Assembly (NCBI GenBank): GCA_018806915.1
Contig: JAGKQI010000052.1
Location: forward strand, 1,674,001 to 1,738,000
DNA: 64,000 nucleotides
Direction: 5' to 3'
DNA from: Phytophthora colocasiae
Taxonomy: Eukaryota > Oomycota > Peronosporomycetes > Peronosporales > Peronosporaceae
Shown here: positions 22,265 to 32,251 of the stretch, piece by piece
How positions within the stretch are numbered: the stretch's first letter is position 1
Layout of the letters: every line of letters begins with the position of its first letter
Notes under the pieces: generated by a model
Seen by the model: the letters and a program-made list of their open reading frames with translations, nothing else
Databases searched by the model: none
What the model was told of the DNA's origin: nothing
Position numbers and translations under genes: made by a program

Positions 22265-23741
22265 ATGGGATTTATCGCGAGTGTGCTACTTGGAGATACT
22301 GATGGATCTGTTTTCGTTAAGTTGATGGACCGTTTCGCTGTATATCTGGCGTTTTTGGAAGGGAGAGAGAGAAAATATCTGGCTAAAAACTCTATCATGT
22401 CCTACTACAGGCATGTCAAGAACTGGCTGCTTTATTCTTACCCAAAGAACCGGCATGTGATTGAAAAGAAACTCTTAAAAATGGCTCAGACGTTAGAAAA
22501 GCACTGCATGAGAAGGCAAGATGAAGGACCAGCTAAGAAAGCCCCGCGTGTACGAAAGACTTGAAGATTCTCGTGGATGGAATTTACTACGATGCTTCCA
22601 GTGAAAAAGACTATCAGGATGCTGCATTGCTTACTTTGATGTGGTTTGCATTCGGGATAGCCTCAGACTTGGCGATTGTAACTAAAGCCAGCCTCTCAGT
22701 GACTGCAGACGGAGTTGTTTTCATACGTCTCATCCGGATAAAGACTGCAGAAGAGCAAGGGCTTTCCCTGTACCCAGATAAGGACTGTTTTATTACGTGC
22801 CCGTTGCACGCTCTAGGAATTGCACTTGCAATGCACTAGTCAACTACTTCAGCACCCCAAGACCAGCTTGGACAATGATGACGTGTCGTTTGCCCCCACG
22901 GAAATTCCCCTTGCTGAAGCGTTAATGAATTGCTCGGATATAATTCCACCCACCGGTGCCCCAGAGAAAAAAACACGGAAGCAGGATGAAAGCATGAAGA
23001 TGCAAGGTTTCGTGAATAGAATTGTGAAATCAGCTTCTGAATCGCAGGCGCGCGCTAAACCTACCGAAAACTTATCATCTCACTCGTTTCGGCGAGGTGG
23101 AGCGCAGCATGTTAATGGAGATCCTTCTCTGTCAGCGCAGTGGATTTTTGATCGAGGGTCCTGGAATATGACTGCTACAAACAAGGCATTTGCTTATGTA
23201 TTCAATACGGCGTAAAAAGGTTTCACGAGTTTTAAGCGGGTGGAAGTCAAACGAAAAGCCGATTGTAGCAACATTTTCGGCTTTTGACAGTACAACCCCA
23301 CAAGTTGTGCATCTTTTATTCGCCGCAAGCCTCGAATCTACCGCGGTGGACATGAAACTGGATGTTAAAGTCGCCGAGGTACTTACGGCTACTATGATCC
23401 AGCATTTTTCCGAAGTTTTGGAGCGCTATCCAATGTGTTTGTATGTCAGTAGAATGCGGCAGTGTCTCGTTGCCCTTGGAATCACAAAGACGCAGTTATT
23501 GGCGTGGAGCTCGGAATTGCAGTGTCTCATTATTACAAAGGAGCTGGAATGTGCAGGAACTGAGCAGGAGACATTTACACGGGAGGAAAAGCTAATTAAC
23601 CCTCCCGTTCCCAGGGGTACCGATAAACTTGACCACTTTTTCGCCATGTTTTACGTAAAACATGTAAGACAACACAGTTTATCTTATGTTAAGTATGGAC
23701 ACTGTAAAGTACGACGCCTGTCGCTGAAAAATGCGCCATGA
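22265..23741 (+). pseudogene. Crypton-type tyrosine recombinase, frameshifted
   Basis: Four consecutive frames together read as one tyrosine recombinase of the kind found in oomycete Cryptons. First comes a helical N-terminal (SAM-like) part, YLAFLEGRERKYLAKNSIM. Then a catalytic part with TLMWFAFGIASDLAIVTKASL and IKTAEEQGLSLYPDKDCF. Then the signature LSSHSFRRGGAQH (the HxxR box of the Arg-His-Arg-Tyr tetrad, near 23080) and NKAFAYVFNTA, whose Tyr is the likely nucleophile (near 23195). Reading breaks lie at about 22562, 22830 and 23212. Where I expect the first catalytic Arg (FGRASDL in related proteins as I recall them) this copy has Ile. The tail to 23741 has no recognisable motif. It normally cuts and rejoins DNA at the element ends without double-strand breaks; this copy is unlikely to be active. 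Confidence 0.78.
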
Positions 23742-24302
23742 GAATCTCGGCAAGAGCATCGTCATACCACATGTAAGACTCTACATGTTGTCTTTTTGGC
23801 TCTTTCATCGCTGACATGTTGATCGTAAAGCATGCATCTCTTCATCTGTAGTGCCCTTTCTATCCAGAGACGAGAATGCGTACGTGTTCTTTGATGAATG
23901 GACGATCGCTAGCACTTCTTGATGGCTCTATTCTCCAAATCTCTACGATTGCTAACTCCTCTTTGCTACGTCAGTTGCTACTCTCTTCTCTTGACCCCAC
24001 GAGTCACTACGCATTCTGTCCGCTGCTTACCTGCTCGTCAGCTCTGTCACCCGCGCAGTTCCCGATGTTTTACCGATATGCATGCGGTTTTTTTTACATG
24101 TTTTACGTTAAACATGCTTAATATAGAAATGACTCAAAACCATACTAAAATCAAGATAAGACCTCAATGAACAAAGACGTCGATTTCAATGTTTTTGCTG
24201 CCGATGCACAGGGTTGGGTTTCGTGGCAATAAACCACACAGACGCACTTCTTCTCCACTCGTTTCATCTCCCCCAGTTGAGATTTTGCCACCAAGCTGCT
24301 AA

Positions 24303-25503
24303 ATGGCGACGCGCCGCCAGCAAGAGGCCTTTATGGCTTCAATCAGCCATTTGCCGTCCGAGGAGCGAGTCCGACGGCTGAAGGAGTACAGATCAGTCAG
24401 TAGGCGACCGTTGCCGACAGGGAAGAATCAGTCATATCCGAACTAACTCAAGAAAAAGAGGGAGGAGCAGACTCAACAAGAGAGAGAGGAGGAAGAGCAA
24501 CTTTTGGCGCGAATTGAGTTCGAGGTGCGACGACAGGCAACCGAAGCTTCTGTTGCTATAGCTGAGAGGGAGATATTGTCTGCAAAAGTCCGACGTGAAG
24601 AGATGGAAGCAGCTTTGCTGAGGCGCTTACGCTCTCGTGTGGATGGCGATGCGGCGTACACAGACGACGACGACGGCTACGCGGTTTCAATGGTCGCAGA
24701 AAGCCACCACTGACTTTCGGACGCGGAATTCAAATGCGGCGACCTGGGCGGCCGCTGGGAAAGCGGAAGCAGGTGGGAGGGTTAATCACCAGAACTGTGT
24801 TATCAGTGAGCTTGTAGCGCTGAACCAAGATTTATCTAAGCGCGTGGAGACTCTGGAGAAGCGCGTAGCTTCACAGGAAGCCGGAGATCCTTGTCGTATC
24901 TCTGATGTTGTTACAAAAAAAAAAAAAGGTGAAAAACCATGCGGATCGAAGGCACATCCAAAGTCGCCTGCCGCAGTTTGGTACGAGTGGTATGCCAAGA
25001 CACCTCGGATGTGGGATGAGTGTGCAAACCGGCAGCAGAAGTCAACATACAAGCAGATCACAAATTATCTGAAATTGTTTCTGGCAAAAGGATTCGTGCT
25101 TGACCCGTCCTCAAGCAAGGTACAGGGATCGATACCCTGCTTTTCCACTGAATCTGTTACTGTGATAATCAGTTGGCATTAGCACTTTCCCAAATGTGCA
25201 CTTCGCGGTTCATCTGCGAGCTCCGCTGACCTTGAGTAACACTTTTCTTTCTTTTCTTTTCATCTTGCGTTTGCTTACTCAAGTCAAGTATTTCGCGTTG
25301 GGAAAGAAGCAGAAGCTGCTTTGATTGATTTCTTTCTTGTTCACAATATCAAGAGCAGCTCGTCAGTGCTGAAGCAACTACGAAGACTGCACAGAGAAGG
25401 GAAACTCAACTATCTCATCGATGCGCATGCTTCCCGAGTCAAGATAGGAGCAGTGGAGGACCCAGCACCAGATAAATTTAAGGAATTCTTCACGCGTAGT
25501 TAG
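24303..25503 (+). pseudogene. Coiled-coil protein with a conserved oomycete C-terminal domain, broken
   Basis: Starts at ATG 24303 (MATRRQQEAFMASISHLPS). It is followed, after frame breaks near 24445 and 24690, by a charged coiled coil (RQATEASVAIAEREILSAKV) and a second coil (LVALNQDLSKRVETLEKRVA). Then comes a tryptophan-rich block, AAVWYEWYAKTPRMWDE, with KQITNYLKLFLAKGFVLDP. A splice-donor-like AAG|GTACAG at about 25120 and a pyrimidine-rich stretch before 25285 suggest an intron; the last exon reads VGKEAEAALIDFFLVHNIK ... KLNYLIDAHAS and stops at 25501. I recall this WYEWY...LKLFL...LDP pattern from Phytophthora proteins but do not know its function. It lies between the recombinase and the Ulp1 gene of the same element. 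Confidence 0.55.
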
Positions 25504-25588
25504 TCGTATAAATATACGCACTATAGACACTGAGCAATGATCGTTTATCTATCTACGCGTATTCACCAGATCAAAGGTGTGTCATGGG

Positions 25589-25684
25589 GTTTACTCGCGC
25601 GAGTTATGTTGCATTTGTGTCAGACTAGAGTTTACTCGCGCGAGTTATGTTGCATTTGTGTCAGACTAGAGTTTACTCGCGCGA
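25589..25684. repeat. 41-bp tandem repeat, 2.3 copies
   Basis: Copies begin at 25589, 25630 and 25671 (the last partial). Each starts with GTTTACTCGCGCGAGTTA, which holds the palindrome ACTCGCGCGAGT. They sit 90 bp upstream of the HTH/Ulp1 gene start and could be protein-binding sites in its promoter. Confidence 0.85.
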
Positions 25685-25774
25685 TCTGATTCTATATATG
25701 ATAAGGGTCTGGCTCTCCGTTAATCTACTCTCTCCACTCATTTCTAGGAATCACCGTCGCAGGTAACGAGAGCA

Positions 25775-27592
25775 ATGGAAAAGCGGGTGTGTGTGCAGCG
25801 CTCGGAGTGTGAGAAGGTGGGCTTTCTACGTAGATGGAAGGAGCATCCTGAGTGGGAGATTGCAGAGGCGGCGCATGAGATGAAGGTGAAGGAATCGTCG
25901 CTCCGTGGTTGGAAGAAAAAATATTGGGACAATTTGGATAAAATAAAAGGATCCGATCGCAAGAGGAAATCGGGTGCTGGCCCGAAGCGGAAGATGAAGC
26001 CGTATGAAGAGAGAGTGCTGGAGTACTTCGATTCGTTTCAAGAAGACGCAACGTGCACGCCGGCCGATCTTCTGTCGTATTGCAGAAGTATTGATGAGTT
26101 TAACCGTGATATTCCCTATCCGTACACTCAGAAATCATGGGTTTCCAGATTTATTAAATACTATTCTGAAGGATCTGGTGGTGGTGCACCAAAGGGTCGG
26201 TCCGGTGAGCATCGTGATGGTGGCGATACAGGTGATGAATCTATTTACTGTGATGCTGGTGGAAACGGTTGCGAGCGAAGTGGTAGTGATGGCGAAAGTC
26301 GTGATGATGGCAATGACAAAAGTGTTGGAATTTGTGCCGGTAGTGGAAATATCGATGATGGAAAGACCAAGAATGACATGGACAAACTGTTCCTGGTGAT
26401 GTTGAAAACAACTTAAAAGAGAGTGATGCACCACGAGGCGAAGGCACTCATTCTTCAAGTCCGGCTCCGAAGCGCGTTGCTAGCATGCATGCATCAAGTT
26501 GTGCTCGTGGCTCAAAGCGTTCTCGTATTCTTTCGCTACGGCTGGTGCTAGATGCGATTAAAGCTGGTGGACCCTTTGTAGAATTTGCTTCGCGTCTCCG
26601 TCAGCTCAGTTTCAGACGCAGAAAACCCACCCACATTTCCGCAAAAACAATTAATGCCACTGCGAAGATGTCTATCGATGAGATCACTGTCGTTCTGACA
26701 CCACAAGTCATTCGAACGTGTAAGCAAAAGCTAGTTGCATGCCAAACAAAATCGAAAAAACACAAGCACGACACTCCTATTGCTCGTGACAAAATTGCAA
26801 TCACAGTGGATGACGTTTCATACGATGTCACTTCACTTGATACTATGACTAGTTGGCATGTGTTAATGGAACGCTACAAGATCGTTGATGAAGCTCTGAA
26901 GTGGGTAGTATCAGATGCTCACAAAGGTTTTGCTCCGGAAAACACCCATTTGATGCTGATTCCATTTTGCCAGTTGAGGAGATGTCTATAGAGATCCTGC
27001 GGCTCCGTGTACTTCACGAGCAGTGGAGTTTTATTGACTTTTGTGGGAAACGTTTGCTCGATGAAACCTGTCTGGATAGAACGGTTCTCATGCTTATCAG
27101 GCACTACAAAAAACGAATCCATGCTGTTGCCGTACCTTCAAATGTAATCCGTATACCCGGTCTCGACGAAGACGTATTGGCATCGCAAGATGCATTTGAC
27201 TATGCTCAAAGAGCTGTCACCCCGGTTGTTGTGTTACTTGCTGTCAATTTTGGCGAAAATCACTGGTGCGGAGTTATAATTGATTGTCTAGAAAGGGTCG
27301 TGATAGTGTTTGACCCGCTACAGAGTCACGATCGCATTGATGAACTCAACCGTCTGGTGAAAAGCAAAATTGAGCCGCTTCTTCTTGCTCGCTACAAGAC
27401 TCACGCCGACAGCTACAACTGCGGAGTTTCCCTTCTTGTTTTTTTTTTTTTTTTGAAGCGTTCCTATCTGAAAAAGTCGTATGTATTGACAATGTCCGCG
27501 ACGCCATGCAGTTCTTCCGCTATAGATACCTTAGCAAGAATCTCAGAGCTGTTAAGGAATAAAGCACCGACTATATTTTTGTTGAACTATTT
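25775..27592 (+). pseudogene. HTH DNA-binding protein joined to a Ulp1-type cysteine protease
   Basis: The ATG at 25775 opens 213 codons. Residues 1-60 contain a CENP-B/psq-like helix-turn-helix (FLRRWKEHPEWEIAEAAHEM ... SLRGWKKKYW), then a basic linker and a second helical block. Frames shift near 26395 and 26960, and the combined reading continues into a C48 (Ulp1/SENP) peptidase: AVNFGENHWCGVIIDC (catalytic His in NHW), VVIVFDPLQS (Asp), and HADSYNCGVSLLVFF (catalytic Cys in NCG). The Gln expected two residues before the D of QxDSxNCG is His here. A run of T at about 27441-27457 follows the Cys motif and probably broke the frame. Ulp1 proteases cleave SUMO or SUMO-like tails. Ulp1-like genes travel in several transposon groups, but no DDE transposase lies beside this one. 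Confidence 0.7.
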
Positions 27593-27615
27593 TTGTCGGC
27601 AGCTGTCTGTCGGCG

Positions 27616-27629
27616 TGTCGGCACCGTGA
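27616..27629. repeat. Right TIR and 3-bp target duplication of the 5.8-kb element
   Basis: TGTCGGCACCG (27616-27626), the reverse complement of the left end, followed by TGA (27627-27629). Two more TGTCGGC units lie just inside. Confidence 0.6.
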
Positions 27630-27635
27630 TGGTAT

Positions 27636-28298
27636 GGTGGACCTATTCACGCCAAGTTCAAAGGACTGCTTGCGTTAGAGTGCGGAATTCTCAGTGTAGA
27701 GCCCCTCATGAGGTGCATCGGCTTTATCGATGGCACCGTGCGCGCAATTGCACGCCCGACGTGCGAACAGAGAAACTTTTACAACGGCCACAAGCGAAAG
27801 CACGCGCTAAAATACCAAGGAGTCATGGCTCCTGACGGACTTTTCATCGATTGTTTTTTTTTACGGACCTGTTGCTGGTCGTCATCATGACATGTTTCTT
27901 TTGCGAGAAAGTCGCTTGCTGCAACGACTTACCACTGAACACAGCGATACTTATTGCATTTATGGCGACCCAGCCTACCCAAATAAACCTGTGCTTCAAG
28001 TTGGCTACAAGGGCTCTCGCTTATCAAGGCAGCAAGAAGACTTTAACAGCACGATGAGTGCTATTCGCGTTTCTGTTGAATGGGGTTTTGGTGGAATTAC
28101 GAGGCTGTGGCCGTACGTGGACTTGAAGGTGGCATTCAAGCTTCTGCTTTCTCCTGTAGGAAAGTAGTGGCTGCTCTGCTAACTAACCTTAGAAACTGTA
28201 CTAGCCCAAACCAGATCAGTAAATATTTTGGTGTTACACCCCCTAGTCTAGACGACTACGTAGCACTAGTTGCTTCTACTGAGGAAGTCGAGTCGTAA
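27636..28298 (+). pseudogene. Harbinger-type transposase, catalytic C-terminal piece
   Basis: Continues the transposase interrupted at 21823. Motifs in order: IHAKFKGLLALECGI, then CIGFIDGTVRAIARP with the first catalytic Asp (about 27728), then RNFYNGHKRKHALKYQGVM, PVAGRHHDMFLLRES, YGDPAYPNKPVLQ with the second Asp (about 27965), and SVEWGFGGITRLWPY with the catalytic Glu (about 28078). The end reads TPPSLDDYVALVAS. Breaks: a run of T near 27855-27862 shifts frame inside the histidine-containing motif, and there is a stop at 28166 followed by a frame change. The frame before 27660 does not match the N-terminal piece, so removing the insert would not restore it. Confidence 0.82.
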
Positions 28299-28888
28299 AC
28301 GCTAGTAGCACTTCAATAAATGCCATGCGCTCTTCCTTTTCTAAAACTAGTCGTTCACGCTCTAAAGCCAAACGACTCTCTTCGTTGGCAACCTTTCGTA
28401 ATTCCACAGCCCTAGTAACTTCGTCTCATGGGCCAATAACTCGGCAAAAGAGTCATGTTTGGTCTTCTTTCTGCTCATGCCGGTCATAGCCTCATCACGC
28501 ATGGCGTCGGCGCGCTCTTCATCCATCGCTTTCGCCTCCTTCTCTCGCTTTTTTTCGTCACGAACATTCTCAGCATCCTCGTGCAGTTCGAGCACGTCGG
28601 CAAGCAAGTCGTCTCATTCGGTATGTTCCTCCGCAATACCACTAGCAGCTGTACTCTTAGCCATCTTGGTCTTAAATTCAGCAAGAAGCAGTATGCACCG
28701 CTCACGACAGCGTCGTGCGTCCACCTCCAAGGCCATTGCACCAGCTACAGTAGCCCACGCAGCGGTTTTGCCACCGCGCTCTACTTGAAAAGGATTGACG
28801 GCCAAGATTTCCTTCAGCAGTGCGTCGTCATTAGTGTCGTCGAAACGCATGAGTCTTGCGCTTCTTGGATGAGCGGGCAGGCTCCATT
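28299..28888 (-). pseudogene. Harbinger partner protein (Myb/SANT-like), degenerate
   Basis: Minus-strand gene convergent with, and touching, the transposase end. The reading starts at ATG 28888-28886 or, after a one-base shift, at 28850 (MRFDDTNDDALLKEILAVNP). This is the Myb-like region typical of the second ORF of oomycete Harbinger elements: FQVERGGKTAAWATVAGAM ... RRCRERCILLLAEF. An in-frame TGA at about 28614 interrupts EEHTE/DDLLADVLELHED. A long Glu/Arg/Lys coiled coil follows (KKREKEAKAMDEERADAM), then a one-base shift near 28408 leads to ERERLVLEKEERMAFIE. In active elements this protein binds the element ends or imports the transposase. With the 21450-28298 pieces it defines the second Harbinger element; I could not identify its TIRs. 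Confidence 0.75.
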
Positions 28889-29386
28889 ATCAGTCGGTTG
28901 GTGGATTTGAGAGTGCAGCAGTGGCCACCACCACCACGAACTCACCGAGGCTGACAGAACCACCAACTATTGTATACACTTAGCTCTTTGGTTATACAGT
29001 TGTATACGACGTAGTGTATAATATGAACGAACGGGAAATCCTCCATTGCCACAGCGGTACAACGAACGTCTTGGTCTCGTCTCTTCCCAGCAAGCGGTAA
29101 AAGGAAGGGCGCTACACGTTCGTTGGTTGTTGCTAAACCACTCTAATGTTGTACAGATACTGCTGAGAAAGTGGCGGACGCAATCATATAGAAATGGGGC
29201 TGCTATCTTCTAAACAAGGGATAAGCTGCTTCTGACAACAGGAGCATGCTTGATGATGATTGGCAAAAACAACACATTGAACATTGCATAAAATAAACAC
29301 AAATAGAGATGGACCCACATAAACGGACCTTTTATTCATTAAATAGAGAACTGTTTCCCCAAAAAAAACATGCTTCGGTATTGCCC
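28889..29386. other. Gene-free spacer between two Harbinger elements
   Basis: Nothing coding is supported. It presumably holds the right end of the second Harbinger element. A cluster of TATAC-type motifs lies at 28970-29025 (TTGTATACACTT, GTTATACAGTTGTATAC). Confidence 0.4.
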
Positions 29387-29467
29387 ATTAGGGGGTTTCA
29401 GTTTTCGGTTTTCTGCGTTGATGGTTGGTCTGTTTTCTTGGCTAAATTGTAGTCTAGAAAACTGGCG

Positions 29468-29519
29468 AAAAATCAGTCAAGCCGACCGTCTCCGGAGACG
29501 GTCGGCTTGACTGATTTTT
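29468..29519. repeat. Perfect 52-bp palindrome inside the left end of the Harbinger element
   Basis: Two 26-base arms meet without a spacer at 29493/29494 (centre CTCCGGAG). It sits 78 bp inside the TIR and about 115 bp before the partner gene start. It could form a cruciform, or an A/T-bounded hairpin like a bidirectional terminator. Confidence 0.92.
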
Positions 29520-29634
29520 TGTTGCCCAATGAAAGGTCGCCTTCGCAGAGCTTCCAGTTTAAATTTTCGCGCGCATACCTCGTTTTGAGCGCTCCAGTGC
29601 ATACCTCAGGTGTCCTTCACCATTGCCGCACAAG

Positions 29635-30815
29635 ATGCCACCTCTATCGACACAAAAAAGCGGGGGACGTAAGAAGGCGCCGAAGAAATCAAACAAGCCG
29701 GTGTCGAAGACAACTCGGGCAGTGGGCAAAAACCCTAAATCCAAGTACGTGCACACAACTGACCAGCAATTTCGTGCGATGGTAGAGTGGCTTGAGAATC
29801 CAAGCAACTACAAGATCATTGTTGGGGAGGCTACTGCAGGCAAGTCTGTGGTGCATGGTGCTGGGATCACGAAGATCGACGGGTTCAAGCGGATGGCTGC
29901 TTATATCCATGGAGCTGTGAAGGCTAATATGTGCTCAACAGGGATCTACGATGCCGGAATCACAGAGCCATGGCCAGCACTTGTATGTCAAAGTCGTTGG
30001 AAGTCCTATTTCGCACGCTACAAATCCACACGCGACAAGCTCAAGCATCAAACTGGCTTCGGCATCACGGATGAAATGCTTGCCCACGGTATGACTCTTG
30101 AAGATATGGTTGAGAAAGCCTGCCCCTATTACTATCGTTTGGATGCTCTCTTTGGCGAGCAGTCAAATGTGGAGCCATCATCACACACTGTGGAGCCCGA
30201 ATGTGAAGAAGGAGACAATGTATGGGGGTGTGATGTAGACGTCTCATTACCTGGTAATGAGGAGGCCTCAGTCAACACTGATGAAGAATTTACTGTTCAA
30301 CGCGATGCTGGACCAGAAGAAAGCGGATTTGTTTCATCACTCCACTTTGATCTCCTGTCAGAAGGAACCCAATTAACACCTCCAACAGAAACTTTATCAA
30401 CACCTACAAGCGGGATCTCGACAAGCACACGAACAACGTCGTCTTCGTCATCAGCACCCCCGTCGCTAGCGTCACGCGGCAACCAGACGCTGTGCAGAGC
30501 GGAGCTGCACGAGGTATGGACAAGGCAAACAACGCCAAGCGCCGAGACTTTGCTAGTATTTACACGGAGGCAGCTGAGAAGCGCCTCCAACTGAGCGAAA
30601 AACGTCTTCGACAAGACTTTGCTCTCAAAGAGAAGCAGCTTGAGCAGGAAGAACGTTTCCGCCAACAAGATATCCAAGAACGGGAGCGGGAACGCCTTCA
30701 ACGAGCCGCCGACAAACGAGTTGAAGAAAAGAATCGCATGGCTTTACAACTGCTTTTAAACGGTAAATCCGTTGAAGAAGTCAATGCGATCCTGGCTGTA
30801 TTTTTCCCGGAGTAG
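29635..30815 (+). pseudogene. Harbinger partner protein: Myb/trihelix-like DNA-binding domain plus coiled coil
   Basis: Starts at ATG 29635 (MPPLSTQKSGGRKKAPKKS, a basic tail). Residues about 40-150 form a trihelix/Myb-like module: TTDQQFRAMVEWLENPSNYK, a GEATAGKSVVHGAGITK loop, FKRMAAYIHGAVKA, and WPALVCQSRWKSYFARYKST. An acidic Ser/Thr-rich stretch follows. The open frame ends at 30592, while the conserved coiled coil (DKANNAKRRDFASIYTEAA ... LLLNGKSVEEVNAILAVFF) is in another frame from about 30462 to 30813. Reading therefore needs a -1/+2 shift near 30460-30590, or a short intron I could not place. The related copy at 19614-20168 has one C fewer in the C tract at about 30456-30461. The expected role is binding of element ends and delivery of the transposase to the nucleus. 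Confidence 0.72.
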
Positions 30816-30866
30816 TGGTTTGCCAACATCATGACATCGTCACATTTGTGTTTCACTTTTTTTAAT

Positions 30867-32213
30867 CTAGTTCGATGTCGACAATAATTGTACTTTTAGT
30901 CGTTCTCTCTTGTTATAACCCGCTCGAACACTTTCATCATCAGCTCCAGTGTATTCATCACCGTCATCGTCAGAGAGACTGTCATCATCCCACAAATCGT
31001 TCAGCTCCAACCCGATATTGTGCAGCATCGCACACGCCAGGATGTGGTTGTTGACGACCACAAAGTCTTTCTTCTTCCGAATCTGTGTTCGTATTCCTTT
31101 CAGCGACATCCACCGATTCTTGTAAAGACCAATTGTGTTTTCAACAATAACGCGAGCGCTGCAATGAACGTCATTAAACGCGGTGTTGTCGCGCTTTAGA
31201 GCTGCTGGTCGCTTGAACGGAGTAATGATAAACTGTGACAAGGCATACCCAGAGTCACCAAGAAGATATTGGTCGCCTGAGAAGTGCTTAGCAGTTTGCC
31301 GCATCACCGGAGATTTCGCAAACACTGTGGAATCCGCGCATGAACCAGGCCAACCCGTGTATATCATGAGAATTCGCTTGTCTTCATTGCAGACAACTTG
31401 CACATTTAGTGAGTAGCGACACTTTCTGTTATAATGCAGCGCGCCATCGATGTGTGGTTTCTGATCAAAACACACATGGGTGCCATCCACCATACCAATC
31501 ACCCCTGGTAGCCCGTAGCGCTCGCGATGAAATGCTGATGATTCAGCCCTACACGCAGCCCTAGGCCACTTCACGAAGCGAGCGTAGTGCTGTAGTAGAG
31601 CCTGACGTACCCGCTGGACATACGCCGTCACAGTACCAGCACCTACTCCGTAGTGACGCACCAGTTTCCAGTTTGAATTTCCGTTCCCGTAGGCTCCAAA
31701 CCACTCGAGCGCAATTGCAAGTTGTATGGCTGCATCTCGCTGTGGTTTGTTACCTCGCTGAGCAAAACGAGCGTCTCCACGTATGAGCTGCCATACGAAC
31801 TCAAAGGTCGGCTTTGTTACACGCACAGATTTCATGAACTCATCATCTCTTAAGTCAAAGACAAGGCGTCTATGAGCGTCGGAGCGCACAACATTCGATC
31901 TTGATCCCAGGTATCGGTTTAACTTTACCCCACCATACAGGTCTTGCGCCTCGTCCAGCAGTTGCTCCTCTGAATCTGAGTCTTCGTGCTCGCCGAGAAG
32001 GACCTCGCAGAAGATCATGTTGGACAGCGACCTCAACAGCTTAGCTCGTTCTGACTCCGGCATAGGTTCTTGCACTGTGTGTAGCTTTAGAATCTTTCCA
32101 CGATGTACGGTCGAGGATCTGTAAAAGACCGCGCGATCTTTGTGTTGGCACCCTAGAAAACAGACAAGATAACCAGAAATGAAAGGGTTTTCTTGCATGT
32201 TTTCTTGACTCAT
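30867..32213 (-). CDS. PIF/Harbinger-type DDE transposase, open reading frame intact
   Basis: 448 residues from ATG 32213-32211 without interruption. An N-terminal helical region (about 115-200, DDEFMKSVRVTKPTFEFVW) precedes the DDE nuclease. The first Asp is in GLPGVIGMVDGTHVCFD (about residue 243). HIDGALHYNRKCRYSLNVQV follows, then YTGWPGSCADSTVF; the second Asp is in YLLGDSGYALSQF; the Glu is in VIVENTIGLYKNRWMSL. All three catalytic residues are present, so the enzyme may work. The C-terminus is acidic (DDDSLSDDDGDEYTG). Residues 1-80 look less conserved, and part of them could be intron or upstream sequence. It cuts the element from the genome together with the convergent partner gene. 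Confidence 0.88.
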   Translation of the reverse strand: MSQENMQENPFISGYLVCFLGCQHKDRAVFYRSSTVHRGKILKLHTVQEPMPESERAKLLRSLSNMIFCEVLLGEHEDSDSEEQLLDEAQDLYGGVKLNRYLGSRSNVVRSDAHRRLVFDLRDDEFMKSVRVTKPTFEFVWQLIRGDARFAQRGNKPQRDAAIQLAIALEWFGAYGNGNSNWKLVRHYGVGAGTVTAYVQRVRQALLQHYARFVKWPRAACRAESSAFHRERYGLPGVIGMVDGTHVCFDQKPHIDGALHYNRKCRYSLNVQVVCNEDKRILMIYTGWPGSCADSTVFAKSPVMRQTAKHFSGDQYLLGDSGYALSQFIITPFKRPAALKRDNTAFNDVHCSARVIVENTIGLYKNRWMSLKGIRTQIRKKKDFVVVNNHILACAMLHNIGLELNDLWDDDSLSDDDGDEYTGADDESVRAGYNKRERLKVQLLSTSN

Positions 32214-32251
32214 TTTTGGAGTGAAAAAACCGACAACTGAAACCCCCTATT

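Larger units (their letters stand above)
21824..27626. mobile_element. 5.8-kb TIR element with tyrosine recombinase, coiled-coil and Ulp1 genes
   Basis: The two ends carry inverted repeats of 11 bp, CGGTGCCGACA at 21824-21834 and its complement at 27616-27626. They are flanked by TGA at 21821-21823 and 27627-27629, which fits a 3-bp target duplication. Near both ends the core TGCCGACA recurs: at about 21966-21978 as a perfect palindrome, at 21990 and 22073 on the left, and twice within 27594-27621 on the right; one more lies near 24410. Subterminal repeats like these usually bind a transposase. The insertion splits a Harbinger transposase gene. Inside are three genes, all broken by frameshifts. 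Cryptons normally have no TIRs, so this could be a Crypton captured by a TIR element, or a composite. The class is unresolved. Confidence 0.6.
29390..32248. mobile_element. Complete PIF/Harbinger element with TIRs
   Basis: 2859 bp. The ends are inverted repeats of about 25 bp with two mismatches, both starting AGGGGGTTTCAGTT (left 29390, right ending 32248). The flanks carry ATT on both sides (29387-29389 and 32249-32251), a 3-bp duplication as expected for this superfamily, though ATT is not the classic TWA. Inside are two convergent genes: a partner protein on plus (29635-30815) and an intact transposase frame on minus (32213-30867), 51 bp apart. A perfect 52-bp palindrome lies at 29468-29519. 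The fragment at 18537-19985 is a deleted relative in opposite orientation. Confidence 0.88.

Noticed and set aside
25589..25684. CRISPR-like array
   Set aside because: Head-to-tail tandem copies without spacers, in a eukaryotic transposon; not CRISPR.
21450..28298. Harbinger transposase restored simply by removing the 5.8-kb insert
   Set aside because: The flanking frames do not match and about 25-30 residues are missing, so additional damage exists.
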